NCBI GenBank assembly: GCA_013289615.1
Contig: JABCZO010000013.1
Coordinates: forward strand, 41,511-105,510
Direction of reading: 5' to 3'
Source of the DNA: Gammaproteobacteria bacterium
GTDB taxonomy: Bacteria; Pseudomonadota; Gammaproteobacteria; Steroidobacterales; Steroidobacteraceae
Length of the DNA: 64,000 bases
Made by a program: the position numbers and the translations under genes. The notes beneath the pieces were generated by a model that saw nothing but the letters and a program-made list of their open reading frames with translations, ran no database searches and was not told the origin of the DNA. Shown here one piece after another: positions 8,589 through 18,000 of this stretch (position 1 is its first letter; each line of letters starts with the position of its first letter).

Positions 8589-11537
8589 TCACGAACCCAT
8601 GACCTCGTCCCAGATTTTAACGATCGCCGCACGCTCGGACTGAAACTCGCTCGCCGCTATGATGCCGCCCTTGCCTTCGAGCGCACGGTGATGCAGGCAG
8701 GTTCGGTAGTCGCGGTAGACGCGAGCCAGGATATCGATGCGGCTCTGCGGCACGAGATCCGCCGACGCCACCGATTCGAGCTGCCGGATGGTATCGGAAT
8801 ACATGGCTACCGGCGGATAGTCTCCAGCCCAGGCCAGTGCCCAGTACTGCGCCAGGAATTCGATGTCGGCTATGCCGCCCGGATCCTGCTTGAGATCGAA
8901 CTCGTGCGCCCCGGCGCGCGACAGCTCGTTGCGCATGCGGTTGCGCATGTGGCGCACATCCGCGCGCAGCGTGTCGCGCCGCACGTTTAGCGCCAGCACC
9001 TCCAGCCGCACGGCCTCGAAGCGCCCACGCAGCAAGGGGGCGCCGGCGACGCTGCGCGCGTGCAGCAGCGCCTGGTGTTCCCAGGTCCAGGCCTCGCGCC
9101 GCTGGTACTCGGTGAATGCCTCGATGCTGGTGATCAGCAGGCCGCCCTTGCCACTCGGCCGCAAGCGCATGTCCACCTCGTACAGCCGGCCAGCCGCCGA
9201 ATGCATCGTCAGCAGATGCACCAGTCGCTGCGCGAAGCGCACGAAGAATACCTGGTTGTCGATGGTGCGCTGCCCTTCGGTTTCCTGTTGCGCCCCCCTG
9301 GAGTCGTGCAGGAACACCAGATCCAGGTCGGAGCTGTAGCCCAGTTCCATGCCGCCAAGCTTGCCGTAGCCCAGCACGCACAGCCGCACCGGCCGCCGCA
9401 CGCCATCCTCGCTGCACATCGGCGTGCCCAGCTGCGGGGTCAGCTGCTGCCAGGTGAGCGCGAGCGCGCGGCCGATGATCAGCTCGGCGACATCGGTCAG
9501 GCGGTCGCTGACCCGCATCACCGGCAGCCGCGCGAGCAGGTCGGCAACGCCCAGGCGAAAGATCGCCGCGCGTTGAAATTGCCGCAGCCGCTCCACCAGC
9601 CGCTCGCCGTCGTCCTGATCGGCGCCGGCCATGCGCTGCTCGAGGTCGGCGGCCAGCGCAGCCCGATCCGGCGGGTCATCGAAGATGCGCTCGTCGATCA
9701 GCTCATCGAGCAGCAGCGGATGCGAGGCAATCTGGTCGGTCAGAAAATCCCCATGCGCGGCCAGCTCGACCAGTCGCACGCGCGCCCGGGGGTTATGCAG
9801 CAGCAGTGCCAGGTAGGCCGAACGCGCGCCGATCGCCTCGAGCACGCGCAACAGCCGGCGCAGCGAGGGCAGCGGCTCGGGCGCGGCCGCCGCCTCCGCC
9901 ACCAACACCGGCAGCAGCGCGCTCATGCGCCGGTTGCCGATGGCATCGAGCCGCTGGACGAACGCCAGCTGGCGAAAATCGATCAGCAGTTGAGCGGCGC
10001 TGAGGCTGTCGGCATACCCTAAGCGCTCGAGCCAGGCGGCCAGCGTCGGCCGGTCCGCGTCATCCAGCCGCGGCGCATCCTCGGCCGCGCCCTGCGCCGT
10101 GGAATCCGCCGCGGCGCCCGGCCCCGTCCCCGCGCTCGTGCTCGTGCTCGTGCTCGTGCTCGCGCCGAAAACGATGGCACGGAAGCTCGCCGCCACATCG
10201 CGCCGGTGCCGCTCGATCGCCTCGCGCAGCTGCGCCCAGGAATCGACATTCATCGATGCCGCCAGCCGCTCGCGCTCGTGCGGCGCGGCGGGCAGCTGGT
10301 GTACCTGCTGATCGGCGCGCATCTGTAGCCGGTTTTCCAGTCGTCGCAGGAACACGTAGGCCGCGTCGAGCTGCCCCACGGCATCCAGCGCCAGCAGCTT
10401 GGCACCGACCAGCAGCACCAGCGCCTGGCGCAGCGAGCTGGTCTGCAACCGCCGGTCCTGGCCGCCGCGCAGCAGCTGAAACGACTGCACGATGAATTCG
10501 ATCTCGCGGATGCCGCCGTCGCCGAGCTTGATGTGATCGGCCAGCTCGCGCCGCTGCACTTCGCGTTCGATCAGCGCTTTCATCTCGCGCAACGAATCGA
10601 ACACGCCAAAATCGAGGTAGCGCCGGTACACGAACGGCTGGATCGCACTGCGAAACAGTTCCGCGTAGCCGGCCTGGTTGGTGATGGCGCGTGCCTTGAC
10701 CCAGGCGTAGCGCTCCCAGTCGCGGCCATGCAGCTGCAGATAGTCCTCCAGCGCCGCCGCGTTCGACACCAGCGGACCGCTGTCGCCATACGGGCGCAGG
10801 CGCAGATCGACGCGAAACACGAAGCCATCGGCGGTGTGCTGCTCGAGCAGGCGTATCAGGGCCTGCCCCAGTCGCGTGAAGAATTCCTCATTGCTGATCG
10901 GCCGCTCGCCGTCGGTCTCCCCAGCGTCCGGGTAGAGCAGCACCAGATCGATATCGGAGGAGAAATTCAGCTCGCCACCGCCGAGCTTGCCCATCGCGAC
11001 AATGATGAGCTGCTGCGGAACCAGCGCCGGCGAGCGCGGCTGTCCGTGGCGTGCGCTCAGGGCGCGCAGCGCAAAATCGTGCGCCAGCACCAGCGCCAGC
11101 TCGGCCGCGCGCGACAGGTCCGCCAGCGTCTCGGCAAGGCTGGCCCAACCGGCCAGATCGCGCCAGGCGATGCGGGCGAATTCGGCACGCCGCCAGCGGC
11201 GCAGCGCCGCCATGAATTGCGCCTCGACCGCCGCAGGGCCTGCGCCAGTGTCAGCGTTAGCGGACGATGACGCTGGCGCATGCGGCGGGGCCGGCAGCGA
11301 CGGCGGCGCGATCGGCGCGCCGGCGAAGCGCTGGCCGGCGCGACTGGCTAAGGCGGCAATCAGATCCGGGTCGCGGCACAGCGCGTCGAGCAGAAAGTCG
11401 CTGGCAGCCAGCACCGCGGGCGCGGAAGCGACGATGTCTTGCGGCAGTTGCGCCAGTGCGGCGGCCACCGCCGGCGCACGCTCCACCAGCACCGAGGAAG
11501 CGTGGGTGCGGGCCGCCGCAAGCTCAGGCCGGCTCAT
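8589..11537 (-). CDS. glnE: Bifunctional glutamine synthetase adenylyltransferase/adenylyl-removing enzyme
   Basis: Controls glutamine synthetase by adding or removing AMP in response to PII and glutamine. The 982-residue protein has two nucleotidyltransferase domains: an N-terminal one with GGGELNFSSDIDLVLLYPD near residue 185 (adenylyl-removing half) and a C-terminal one with LGGMELGYSSDLDLVFLHD near 735 (adenylylating half). Both keep the DxD metal-binding pair. The linker near residue 462 carries a Ser/Thr run from a CTCGTG microsatellite. The ATG lies upstream of the stop of the preceding transglutaminase gene (14-base overlap), so translation is probably coupled to that unrelated cassette, which is unusual for glnE. 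Confidence 0.96.
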   Translation of the reverse strand: MSRPELAAARTHASSVLVERAPAVAAALAQLPQDIVASAPAVLAASDFLLDALCRDPDLIAALASRAGQRFAGAPIAPPSLPAPPHAPASSSANADTGAGPAAVEAQFMAALRRWRRAEFARIAWRDLAGWASLAETLADLSRAAELALVLAHDFALRALSARHGQPRSPALVPQQLIIVAMGKLGGGELNFSSDIDLVLLYPDAGETDGERPISNEEFFTRLGQALIRLLEQHTADGFVFRVDLRLRPYGDSGPLVSNAAALEDYLQLHGRDWERYAWVKARAITNQAGYAELFRSAIQPFVYRRYLDFGVFDSLREMKALIEREVQRRELADHIKLGDGGIREIEFIVQSFQLLRGGQDRRLQTSSLRQALVLLVGAKLLALDAVGQLDAAYVFLRRLENRLQMRADQQVHQLPAAPHERERLAASMNVDSWAQLREAIERHRRDVAASFRAIVFGASTSTSTSTSAGTGPGAAADSTAQGAAEDAPRLDDADRPTLAAWLERLGYADSLSAAQLLIDFRQLAFVQRLDAIGNRRMSALLPVLVAEAAAAPEPLPSLRRLLRVLEAIGARSAYLALLLHNPRARVRLVELAAHGDFLTDQIASHPLLLDELIDERIFDDPPDRAALAADLEQRMAGADQDDGERLVERLRQFQRAAIFRLGVADLLARLPVMRVSDRLTDVAELIIGRALALTWQQLTPQLGTPMCSEDGVRRPVRLCVLGYGKLGGMELGYSSDLDLVFLHDSRGAQQETEGQRTIDNQVFFVRFAQRLVHLLTMHSAAGRLYEVDMRLRPSGKGGLLITSIEAFTEYQRREAWTWEHQALLHARSVAGAPLLRGRFEAVRLEVLALNVRRDTLRADVRHMRNRMRNELSRAGAHEFDLKQDPGGIADIEFLAQYWALAWAGDYPPVAMYSDTIRQLESVASADLVPQSRIDILARVYRDYRTCLHHRALEGKGGIIAASEFQSERAAIVKIWDEVMGS
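10135..10164. repeat. CTCGTG microsatellite in glnE
   Basis: Four perfect tandem CTCGTG units followed by one CTCGCG unit. On the coding strand they give alternating Ser and Thr in the linker of GlnE. Because the unit is six bases, changes in copy number keep the frame and only alter linker length. Confidence 0.9.
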
Positions 11538-12546
11538 CGGTCTGGCGCACCGCGACCCGTACGCTCAGGCGGTGCGAGCCGCCACCGAGGATCACGCCCC
11601 GCAGCGGCGATACATCGCCGAAGTCGCGGCCCCAGGCAAGGGCCACGTGATCCTGATTCACGCGCACGTTGTTGGTCGGATCGAAGCCGAGCCAGCCGAA
11701 CGGCGGCGCGAACACCGCCACCCAGGCGTGCGAGGCATCGGCACCCCGCAGTCGCGCCGCCACCCCCTCGCCCTCGCCCTCGCCCTCGCCCTCGCTGGCA
11801 CCCTCACCCGCGCTGTCGCCAATGTCGTCAGCGTCATCGTCGTCGTCATCGTCATCATCATCATCATCATCGGGCTTCGGCGCCGCCGGCCCGTGGGTGT
11901 GCAGGTAACCACTCACATAGCGCGCCGACAGGCCGGTGCTGCGCAGGCAGGCGATCATCAGATGAGCGAAGTCCTGGCACACACCGCTGCGCTTGCTGAG
12001 CACTTCCATGAGCGGCGTGGCGATCTCGGTGCTGCCGGGCGCGTATTTGAATTCGCGCCGCACCTTGCCCATCAGTGCAGCGGCGACGGTCGGCACGCTC
12101 GCGCCGGCAACCAGGCAGTCGCGCGCATAATCGCCGAACGCACCCTTGATGCGAACGTAGGGCGACTCGCCACGAAAGCGCATCGCGTCGAGCCACTCGG
12201 CATCGCGCGCCCGGGCGTTGTAACACAGCTGATCGCGCACGCGCTCCCAGCTCTCGGCCTGCTGCAGGTCGATGTCGGGCTGCGGCTCCAGGCGCACGTC
12301 CATCTCGGCCACCACCTGCAGCCGGTTATGCGGCCGGTCGAGCTCCACGCGCGTAACCGAATTTCCAAAGGCGTCAGTGTACTGCGCCTGCACCGCCGGC
12401 TGCGGCGCGATGCTGATCCGGTGTAGCAGGCAGTGCTGGCGCCCGGAGTTTCGCGGCGTCAGGTGCAGTTGCTGATGCGCATGCACCACGTCGCGCCGAT
12501 AGCGGTACAGGGTTTCGTGACGCACGGCGTAGTGCACGGCGCTCAC
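11524..12546 (-). CDS. Transglutaminase-like protein with acidic low-complexity insert
   Basis: Cysteine-protease-fold transglutaminase-like protein, 340 residues. The N-terminal beta domain starts VHYAVRHETLYRY. The catalytic triad can be placed at Cys near 187 (KRSGVCQDFAHL), His near 273 (ASHAWVAVF) and Asp near 287 (LGFDPTNN). Between the Cys and His motifs lies a low-complexity insert: 13 consecutive Asp, then an Asp/Gly/Ser stretch and five Glu-Gly pairs. Family members normally pass directly from the HTHG strand to the His motif. The start is GTG, sharing GTGA with the upstream stop. Third gene of a predicted peptide-modifying cassette; the substrate is unknown. Confidence 0.87.
   Translation of the reverse strand: MSAVHYAVRHETLYRYRRDVVHAHQQLHLTPRNSGRQHCLLHRISIAPQPAVQAQYTDAFGNSVTRVELDRPHNRLQVVAEMDVRLEPQPDIDLQQAESWERVRDQLCYNARARDAEWLDAMRFRGESPYVRIKGAFGDYARDCLVAGASVPTVAAALMGKVRREFKYAPGSTEIATPLMEVLSKRSGVCQDFAHLMIACLRSTGLSARYVSGYLHTHGPAAPKPDDDDDDDDDDDDDADDIGDSAGEGASEGEGEGEGEGVAARLRGADASHAWVAVFAPPFGWLGFDPTNNVRVNQDHVALAWGRDFGDVSPLRGVILGGGSHRLSVRVAVRQTDEPA
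11765..11871. repeat. Two in-frame microsatellites (CCCTCG and ATC/GTC) in the transglutaminase gene
   Basis: Five CCCTCG hexamers at 11765-11794 and thirteen ATC/GTC triplets at 11833-11871. On the coding strand they encode Glu-Gly pairs and poly-Asp. Both have units divisible by three, so slippage would change insert length without a frameshift. Confidence 0.9.
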
Positions 12547-14993
12547 GAGGCGACCGTATGCAGATCGACGTCGACCAGCGAGAAATGGCGCAGCGCGAGC
12601 CGATCGGAGTGCCTGCCGGCCGCCGCGGCCAGCGCCGTGAGCGCCGCCGAGATCAAACGGCGGCGTTGCGCGCCCAGCTCGCCCTCGTCCTCGACTGCCG
12701 CGGTGCCGATCGCGGCCAGGGCTGCCATCGGATCCTCGATCTGCTCCGCCGGCGGCGCGCTGAGCGATTCGGCCAGCGCCGCCAGCGTGTCGCACAGCAC
12801 GCGCCACTGGAACGCCAGCGCGCGCGGGCTGGCCTGCTCGAAGATCAGCAGTTGCAGCACCGGCGCGAGCTGCGGTGTTGCCACGTAGCGCGTGCGGTAG
12901 GTAATGCTGACGCCGCCGACGTCCAGCAGCCACTCGAGCTCCCCCTGCGCCAGCGGCTCAGCCGCATCCAGTCGTGCCGCCACCAGGCCGGCGAGAAACT
13001 GGATACGCTCCAGCCGCCGGCCGAGCATCAGCATGCGCCAGCCGTCGTCCTGCGTCATGTCGTCGAGCGCAAAGCCGCACAGCGCGGTCAGCGATACCAG
13101 CAGCCGGTCGAGGCTCTCGAGCGGATCGGCCAGCGCCGCGCCGGCCTCGTGAAAGTGCCGCTGCATGAGGCTGATCGAGCGCCAGTGCTCGGCCGACAGG
13201 CGGCTGCGCGATTGGGTTGCGCACCAGCCGAGCCGGCCCAGATCCGCGGTCAGCCCAAACTCCAGCGCATCGTCATACACACCCTCGATCGGATCGCCGT
13301 CGGCCGTCAGCACGCCGTAGCGCACGCATTCTTCGCGCGCCGTGCGCCAGATGGCGGTATTGGTGCGCATCGCCAGGGTCGCGCGCAGCAGTCGCGCCTT
13401 GTCCTCGCAGCGCTCCGAATAGCGGCCCAGCCAGTACAGATTCTCCACCAGTTGCGACGGCAGATCGTCGTGGCGCAGATAGCGTTGTGGCGGGGCGGGC
13501 ACGGCCTTGAAGGCCGGCGCCGCCGGATCGCTGAGCACCCAGACATCCTTGCTGCCGCCGCCGCGCTGGCTGGAAACGATGTCGATCACACCCTCGGCGG
13601 CGATCCGCGCCAGCCCGCCGGGCATGATCTCGTAGCCGTTCGGCGTCGCCACCGCATACACGCGCATCGTGAGCGTGCGCGGCGCCAGCCGCACCGTGGC
13701 GCCGGCGCGCCAGGTCGGCGCCTGCGACAACGACACGCGCTCCTGCGCCACGTACGCGTACGGCCGGCTGCGCAGGCGCACTATCAGTGCGGCAATCTCC
13801 TCCTCGCCCAGGTCACGGCCGAAACGAGGTTCGAACTTCTGGTTCGGAAACGCCGGCTTGACCACCAGGCGATCAAGATGTGCGATCGCATACTCGAGTG
13901 CCGGCTTCTCGCCACACCACCAGGTCGCCACCGACGGCAGCCGCAGTGATTCGCCGAGCAGTACGCGCGCCGCGCCCGGCAGGAAGCCAAGCCAGGCGGC
14001 CGACTCGAGCACGCCGCTGCCCAGGGCATTGGCGAGCACCACGCGCCCGGCGCGCACGGCGCCCAGCAATCCCGGCACCCCGAGCGCCGAACCGGCGCGC
14101 AGCTCGAGTGGGTCGCAGAAATCATCGTCCAGCCGGCGCAGGATCGCGTGCACGCGCCGCAGGCCCGCGAGCGTCTTGAGAAAAACGCTATCGTCGCGCA
14201 CCGTCAGATCCTGGCCCAGCACCAGCGGCAGTCCCAGTTGCCGCGCCAGGTAGGCGTGCTCGAAGTAGGTCTCGTTGAAGGGCCCCGGCGTCAGCACCAC
14301 CACCAGTGGCGGGCTGGCGTCATCCGCCAGCCGCGTCAGGCTGTGGCGCAGCGTATTGAAGAATCCGGTCAGCGGCCGCGTGCCCAGCTGATTGACCAGT
14401 CCGGGCAACACGCGCGCGATGATGGCGCGATTCTCGAGCGCATAGCCCGGGCCGGAGGGTGTCTGCGTGCGATCGCTCAGCACCCACCAGCGCCCGTCCG
14501 GCGCGCGCGCCAGGTCGGCGGCGTACAGGTGCAGCCAGGTGTCCCCATGCGGTCGCGTGCCATGCGCGGCCCAGAGGAAATTCGGATGGCCGAAGGCAAG
14601 CTCTGCCGGCACCACGCCGTCGGCGATCAGCTTCTGCGGCCCGTACAGGTCGACCAGCAGCGCGTTGAGCAGCTGCGCGCGCTGCTTGAGGCCGGCCTCG
14701 AGCTCGCGCCACTCGCGATGATCGATCAGCAGCGGCAGCGGATCGAGTTGCCAGGGGCGGTCGCGCCCCTGCGGATCGGCGTAGACGTTGTAGGTGACGC
14801 CGTTCTCGATGATCAGCCGCCGCGTCATGTCCACGCAGCGACGTACCGTGTCCGCCCCGCCGCGCGACAGCTGTTCGATCAGCGGCCGCCAGTGGGCGCG
14901 GATCGAGCCGTCGCGCTCGAGCAGTTCGTCATAGCGCTGCGCACTGCCGGGGTAGAGAAAGGGATTCGATTCCGCCATCGTGAGCCCGGACAT
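12543..14993 (-). CDS. Circularly permuted ATP-grasp / alpha-E domain protein
   Basis: 816-residue fusion of a circularly permuted ATP-grasp ligase (DUF404/DUF407 type, roughly 60-480) and a C-terminal alpha-E helical domain (DUF403, from about 507, starting QLVENLYWLGRYSERCE). The N-terminal part shows NPFLYPGSAQRYDELL, and the ATP-grasp part contains LGQDLTVRDDSVFLKTL and VVKPAFPN segments. Such proteins are predicted to form amide bonds on peptides; no substrate has been settled to my knowledge. ATG at 14993 follows the previous stop by 17 bases with AGG nine bases ahead; ATG at 14978 is an alternative. It is translationally coupled to the next transglutaminase gene. Confidence 0.88.
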   Translation of the reverse strand: MSGLTMAESNPFLYPGSAQRYDELLERDGSIRAHWRPLIEQLSRGGADTVRRCVDMTRRLIIENGVTYNVYADPQGRDRPWQLDPLPLLIDHREWRELEAGLKQRAQLLNALLVDLYGPQKLIADGVVPAELAFGHPNFLWAAHGTRPHGDTWLHLYAADLARAPDGRWWVLSDRTQTPSGPGYALENRAIIARVLPGLVNQLGTRPLTGFFNTLRHSLTRLADDASPPLVVVLTPGPFNETYFEHAYLARQLGLPLVLGQDLTVRDDSVFLKTLAGLRRVHAILRRLDDDFCDPLELRAGSALGVPGLLGAVRAGRVVLANALGSGVLESAAWLGFLPGAARVLLGESLRLPSVATWWCGEKPALEYAIAHLDRLVVKPAFPNQKFEPRFGRDLGEEEIAALIVRLRSRPYAYVAQERVSLSQAPTWRAGATVRLAPRTLTMRVYAVATPNGYEIMPGGLARIAAEGVIDIVSSQRGGGSKDVWVLSDPAAPAFKAVPAPPQRYLRHDDLPSQLVENLYWLGRYSERCEDKARLLRATLAMRTNTAIWRTAREECVRYGVLTADGDPIEGVYDDALEFGLTADLGRLGWCATQSRSRLSAEHWRSISLMQRHFHEAGAALADPLESLDRLLVSLTALCGFALDDMTQDDGWRMLMLGRRLERIQFLAGLVAARLDAAEPLAQGELEWLLDVGGVSITYRTRYVATPQLAPVLQLLIFEQASPRALAFQWRVLCDTLAALAESLSAPPAEQIEDPMAALAAIGTAAVEDEGELGAQRRRLISAALTALAAAAGRHSDRLALRHFSLVDVDLHTVAS

Positions 14994-15010
14994 TTGCGAA
15001 CCTGGACGCT

Positions 15011-18000
15011 TTAGCCGGAGCGACGCAGATCGAGCGTGAAGGGGAAATCGGGATTGGCGCACTCGGGCGCTGCGAAGGCGGCGCCGGCGGCGCTCGAGAC
15101 GCTCGCCGGCGTATGGCCGATGCGAAAAAAGCGTCCCAGCCGACGGCTTTCGGCCTCGAACGAGTTCACTGGAAAGCTGTGATAGCTGCGGCCACCCGGA
15201 TGTGTGACGTGATACTGGCAGCCGCCGAGTGAGCGCTGCATCCAGGTGTCGACCAGATCAAAGGTCAAAGGCGAATTGACTCCGAGGCGCGGGTGTAGGG
15301 CGGAGGACGGCTGCCACGCACGATAGCGCACCCCGGCCACGAATTCTCCTACCACGCCGGTCGGCCGCAGCGGCACCCTGCGGCCGTTGCAGGCGATCGC
15401 ATAGCGATCCGGCGCTAGCCCCGTCACCTTGACCTGGACGCGCTCCACCGAGGAATCGACATAACGCACCGCGCCGCCGGCTGCGCCCTCCTCACCCATC
15501 ACATGCCACGGCTCGAGTGCCTGGCGCAGCTCCATTTCCACTCCCATGGCCGCAAAGTCGCCGTATTTCGGAAACCGGAATTCGAAGTGCGGTGCAAACC
15601 ACGCCGGTTCCAGCCCGTAACCGGCCGCCTGCTGCTCGGCCAGCACATCGCGGAAATCCTGCTCGACAAAATGCGGCAGCATGAAGCGGTCGTGCAGCTC
15701 GGTGCCCCAGCGCGCCAGGCGCGCCGGCCGATACGCTTGCCGCCAGAAGCGCGCCACCAGCGAGCGCAACAGCAGCTGCTGTGTCAGGCTCATGCGATGG
15801 TGCGGCGGCATTTCGAATGCGCGCAGCTCCAGCAATCCCAAGCGGCCATTGGGCCCGTCGGGCGAGTACAGCTTGTCGATGCAGAATTCGGCGCGATGGG
15901 TATTGCCGGTGACGTCGATCAGCAGATTGCGCAGCAGGCGGTCGGTCAGCCACGGCGGCGCCTCGCTGCCCGGCACCGGCATCTGCTGGAACGCGAGCTC
16001 GAGCTCGTACAGCGAGTCGTTGCGGGCCTCATCCACCCGTGGCGCCTGCGAGGTCGGTCCGACGAACAGGCCCGAGAACAGGTACGACAGCGATGGATGG
16101 TTGTGCCAGTAAGCCAGCAGGCTCGCGAGCAGGTCGGGCCGGCGCAGAAACGGGGAGTCGAGCGTGGTCGCGCCGCCGAGCACGAAGTGATTGCCGCCGC
16201 CGGTGCCGGTGTGGCGGCCGTCGAGCATGAATTTCTCGGTGCCGAGTCGCAGCTCGCGCGCCGCCTGGTACAGGAACGTCGTTCGCTCGACCAGCTCGGC
16301 CCAGTCATGCGCCGGATGGATATTGGCCTCGATCACGCCCGGGTCGGGAGTGATGCGAAACTGGATCAGCCCCGGATCGCGCGGCGGCTCGTAGCCTTCG
16401 AGCAGCACCGGCTGCTTGAGGGCCGCGGCGGTCTGCTCCACCGCCGCGACCAGCTGCAGGTAATCCTCGGCCCGCTCGAGCGGCGGCATGAACACGTACA
16501 GCACGCCGTTGCGCGGCTCGACGCACAAGGCGCTGCGCGTGATCCAGGCCGCGGACTCGTGCGGCGCCGGCTGCCGATCGACGAGCGCCGGCGCGACAGC
16601 CGCGCTCGCGCGGGCGGTAATGCTGGCGCCAGCGCCGGGACGCAGCCGCTGCTGCACCTGCGCGTAGTGCGGCAGCGGCGCAGAGCTGCGCGTCGGGTCG
16701 GGCGCATGCACGTAGGGATAGTCGCTGCGCGTCACCCAGGGCTGCGAATCCAGCGGCAGCCGGTAGCCCATCGGCGAATCCCCGGGGATCAGGTAACAAC
16801 GCGCCGCGCGCATGAACCAGCGCCCGCTCTGCCAGCGCGTGCCGCTCTTATCGCGCGCAATCGGCAGTGCATGACCGGCTATGCGCTCGAGCCCCTGCGA
16901 GAACACCCGCATCAGCCGTGCGCGTTCCTGCGGGTCGTCGAGGCGCGAGTCGAGCGGATCGACATTGATCGGCAGCCGGCGCTCGCGCCACAGGTAATAG
17001 AACACGTCCTCGAAGCCGGCGAACACATGGCGCGGATCCAGTCCCAGCCGCTCGGCCAGCCACTGCAGGAACTTGTGCGCGCTCGCGGGGCTGACGCCGC
17101 CGTCGCGGTTTTCATCGGCGATCAGCGCCGGGTCGCGCCAGATCGGCTCGCCGTCGCGGCGCCAGTAGCAGTTGAGCGACCAGCGCGGCAACTGCTCGCC
17201 CGGATACCACTTGCCCTGGCCGAAATGCACCAGCCCGTGCGGCGCATAGTGCTCGCGCAGCCGCTGGTAGAGCTGCGCGGCAAGCTTGCGCTTGGTCGGG
17301 CCCATGGCGGCCGTGTTCCACTCGGCACCGTCCGGATCATCGATCGAGACAAACGTCGGCTCCCCGCCCATCGTCAGCCGCACGTCGCCGCGCTCGAGTT
17401 CGACATCGATGCGTTCGCCGAGCTCACCGATGGCAGCCCACTGCGCCTCGGTGTAGGGCTTGGTGACGCGCGGAGCTTCCCAGACGCGCGCCACCGACAT
17501 ATGGTGCTCGAACTGCACCTCGGACTCGTCAACCTCGCCGCTGACCGGCGCGGCGGCAGACGGCTCGGGGGTACAGGCCAGCGGAATATGTCCTTCGCCC
17601 GCCATCAGGCCGGAAGTCGGATCCAGGCCGATCCATCCGGCACCGGGCAGGTAGACCTCGCACCAGGCATGCAGATCGGTGAAATCGTGCTCCGGTCCGG
17701 ATGGCCCTTGCAGCGCCTTGACGTCGCTCTTGAGCTGGATCAGGTAGCCCGAGACGAAGCGCGCGGCCAGACCCAGATGACGCAGCAGCTGCACCAGCAG
17801 CCAGCTCGAGTCGCGGCACGAGCCGGCCGCGCTCGCTAGCGTGAGCTCCGGCGCCTGTACCCCCGCCTCCATGCGGATCAGGTAGCGGATGTCGCGCGCG
17901 AGGCGCTGGTTGAGCCCGACCAGGAAATCGATGGTGCGCATCGTGCTGCGCGGGATGCGCTCGAGATACTCGGCAAATAAAGGCGTCGCTTCCGAGCGCA

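Noticed and set aside
10135..11871. CRISPR-like tandem repeats in glnE and the transglutaminase gene
   Set aside because: Units are 3 or 6 bases without spacers, inside coding frames; these are microsatellites.
15503..17839. Long plus-strand open frame of 778 codons
   Set aside because: Antisense to the DUF2126-transglutaminase gene. Same composition signature of a shadow frame, no motif.
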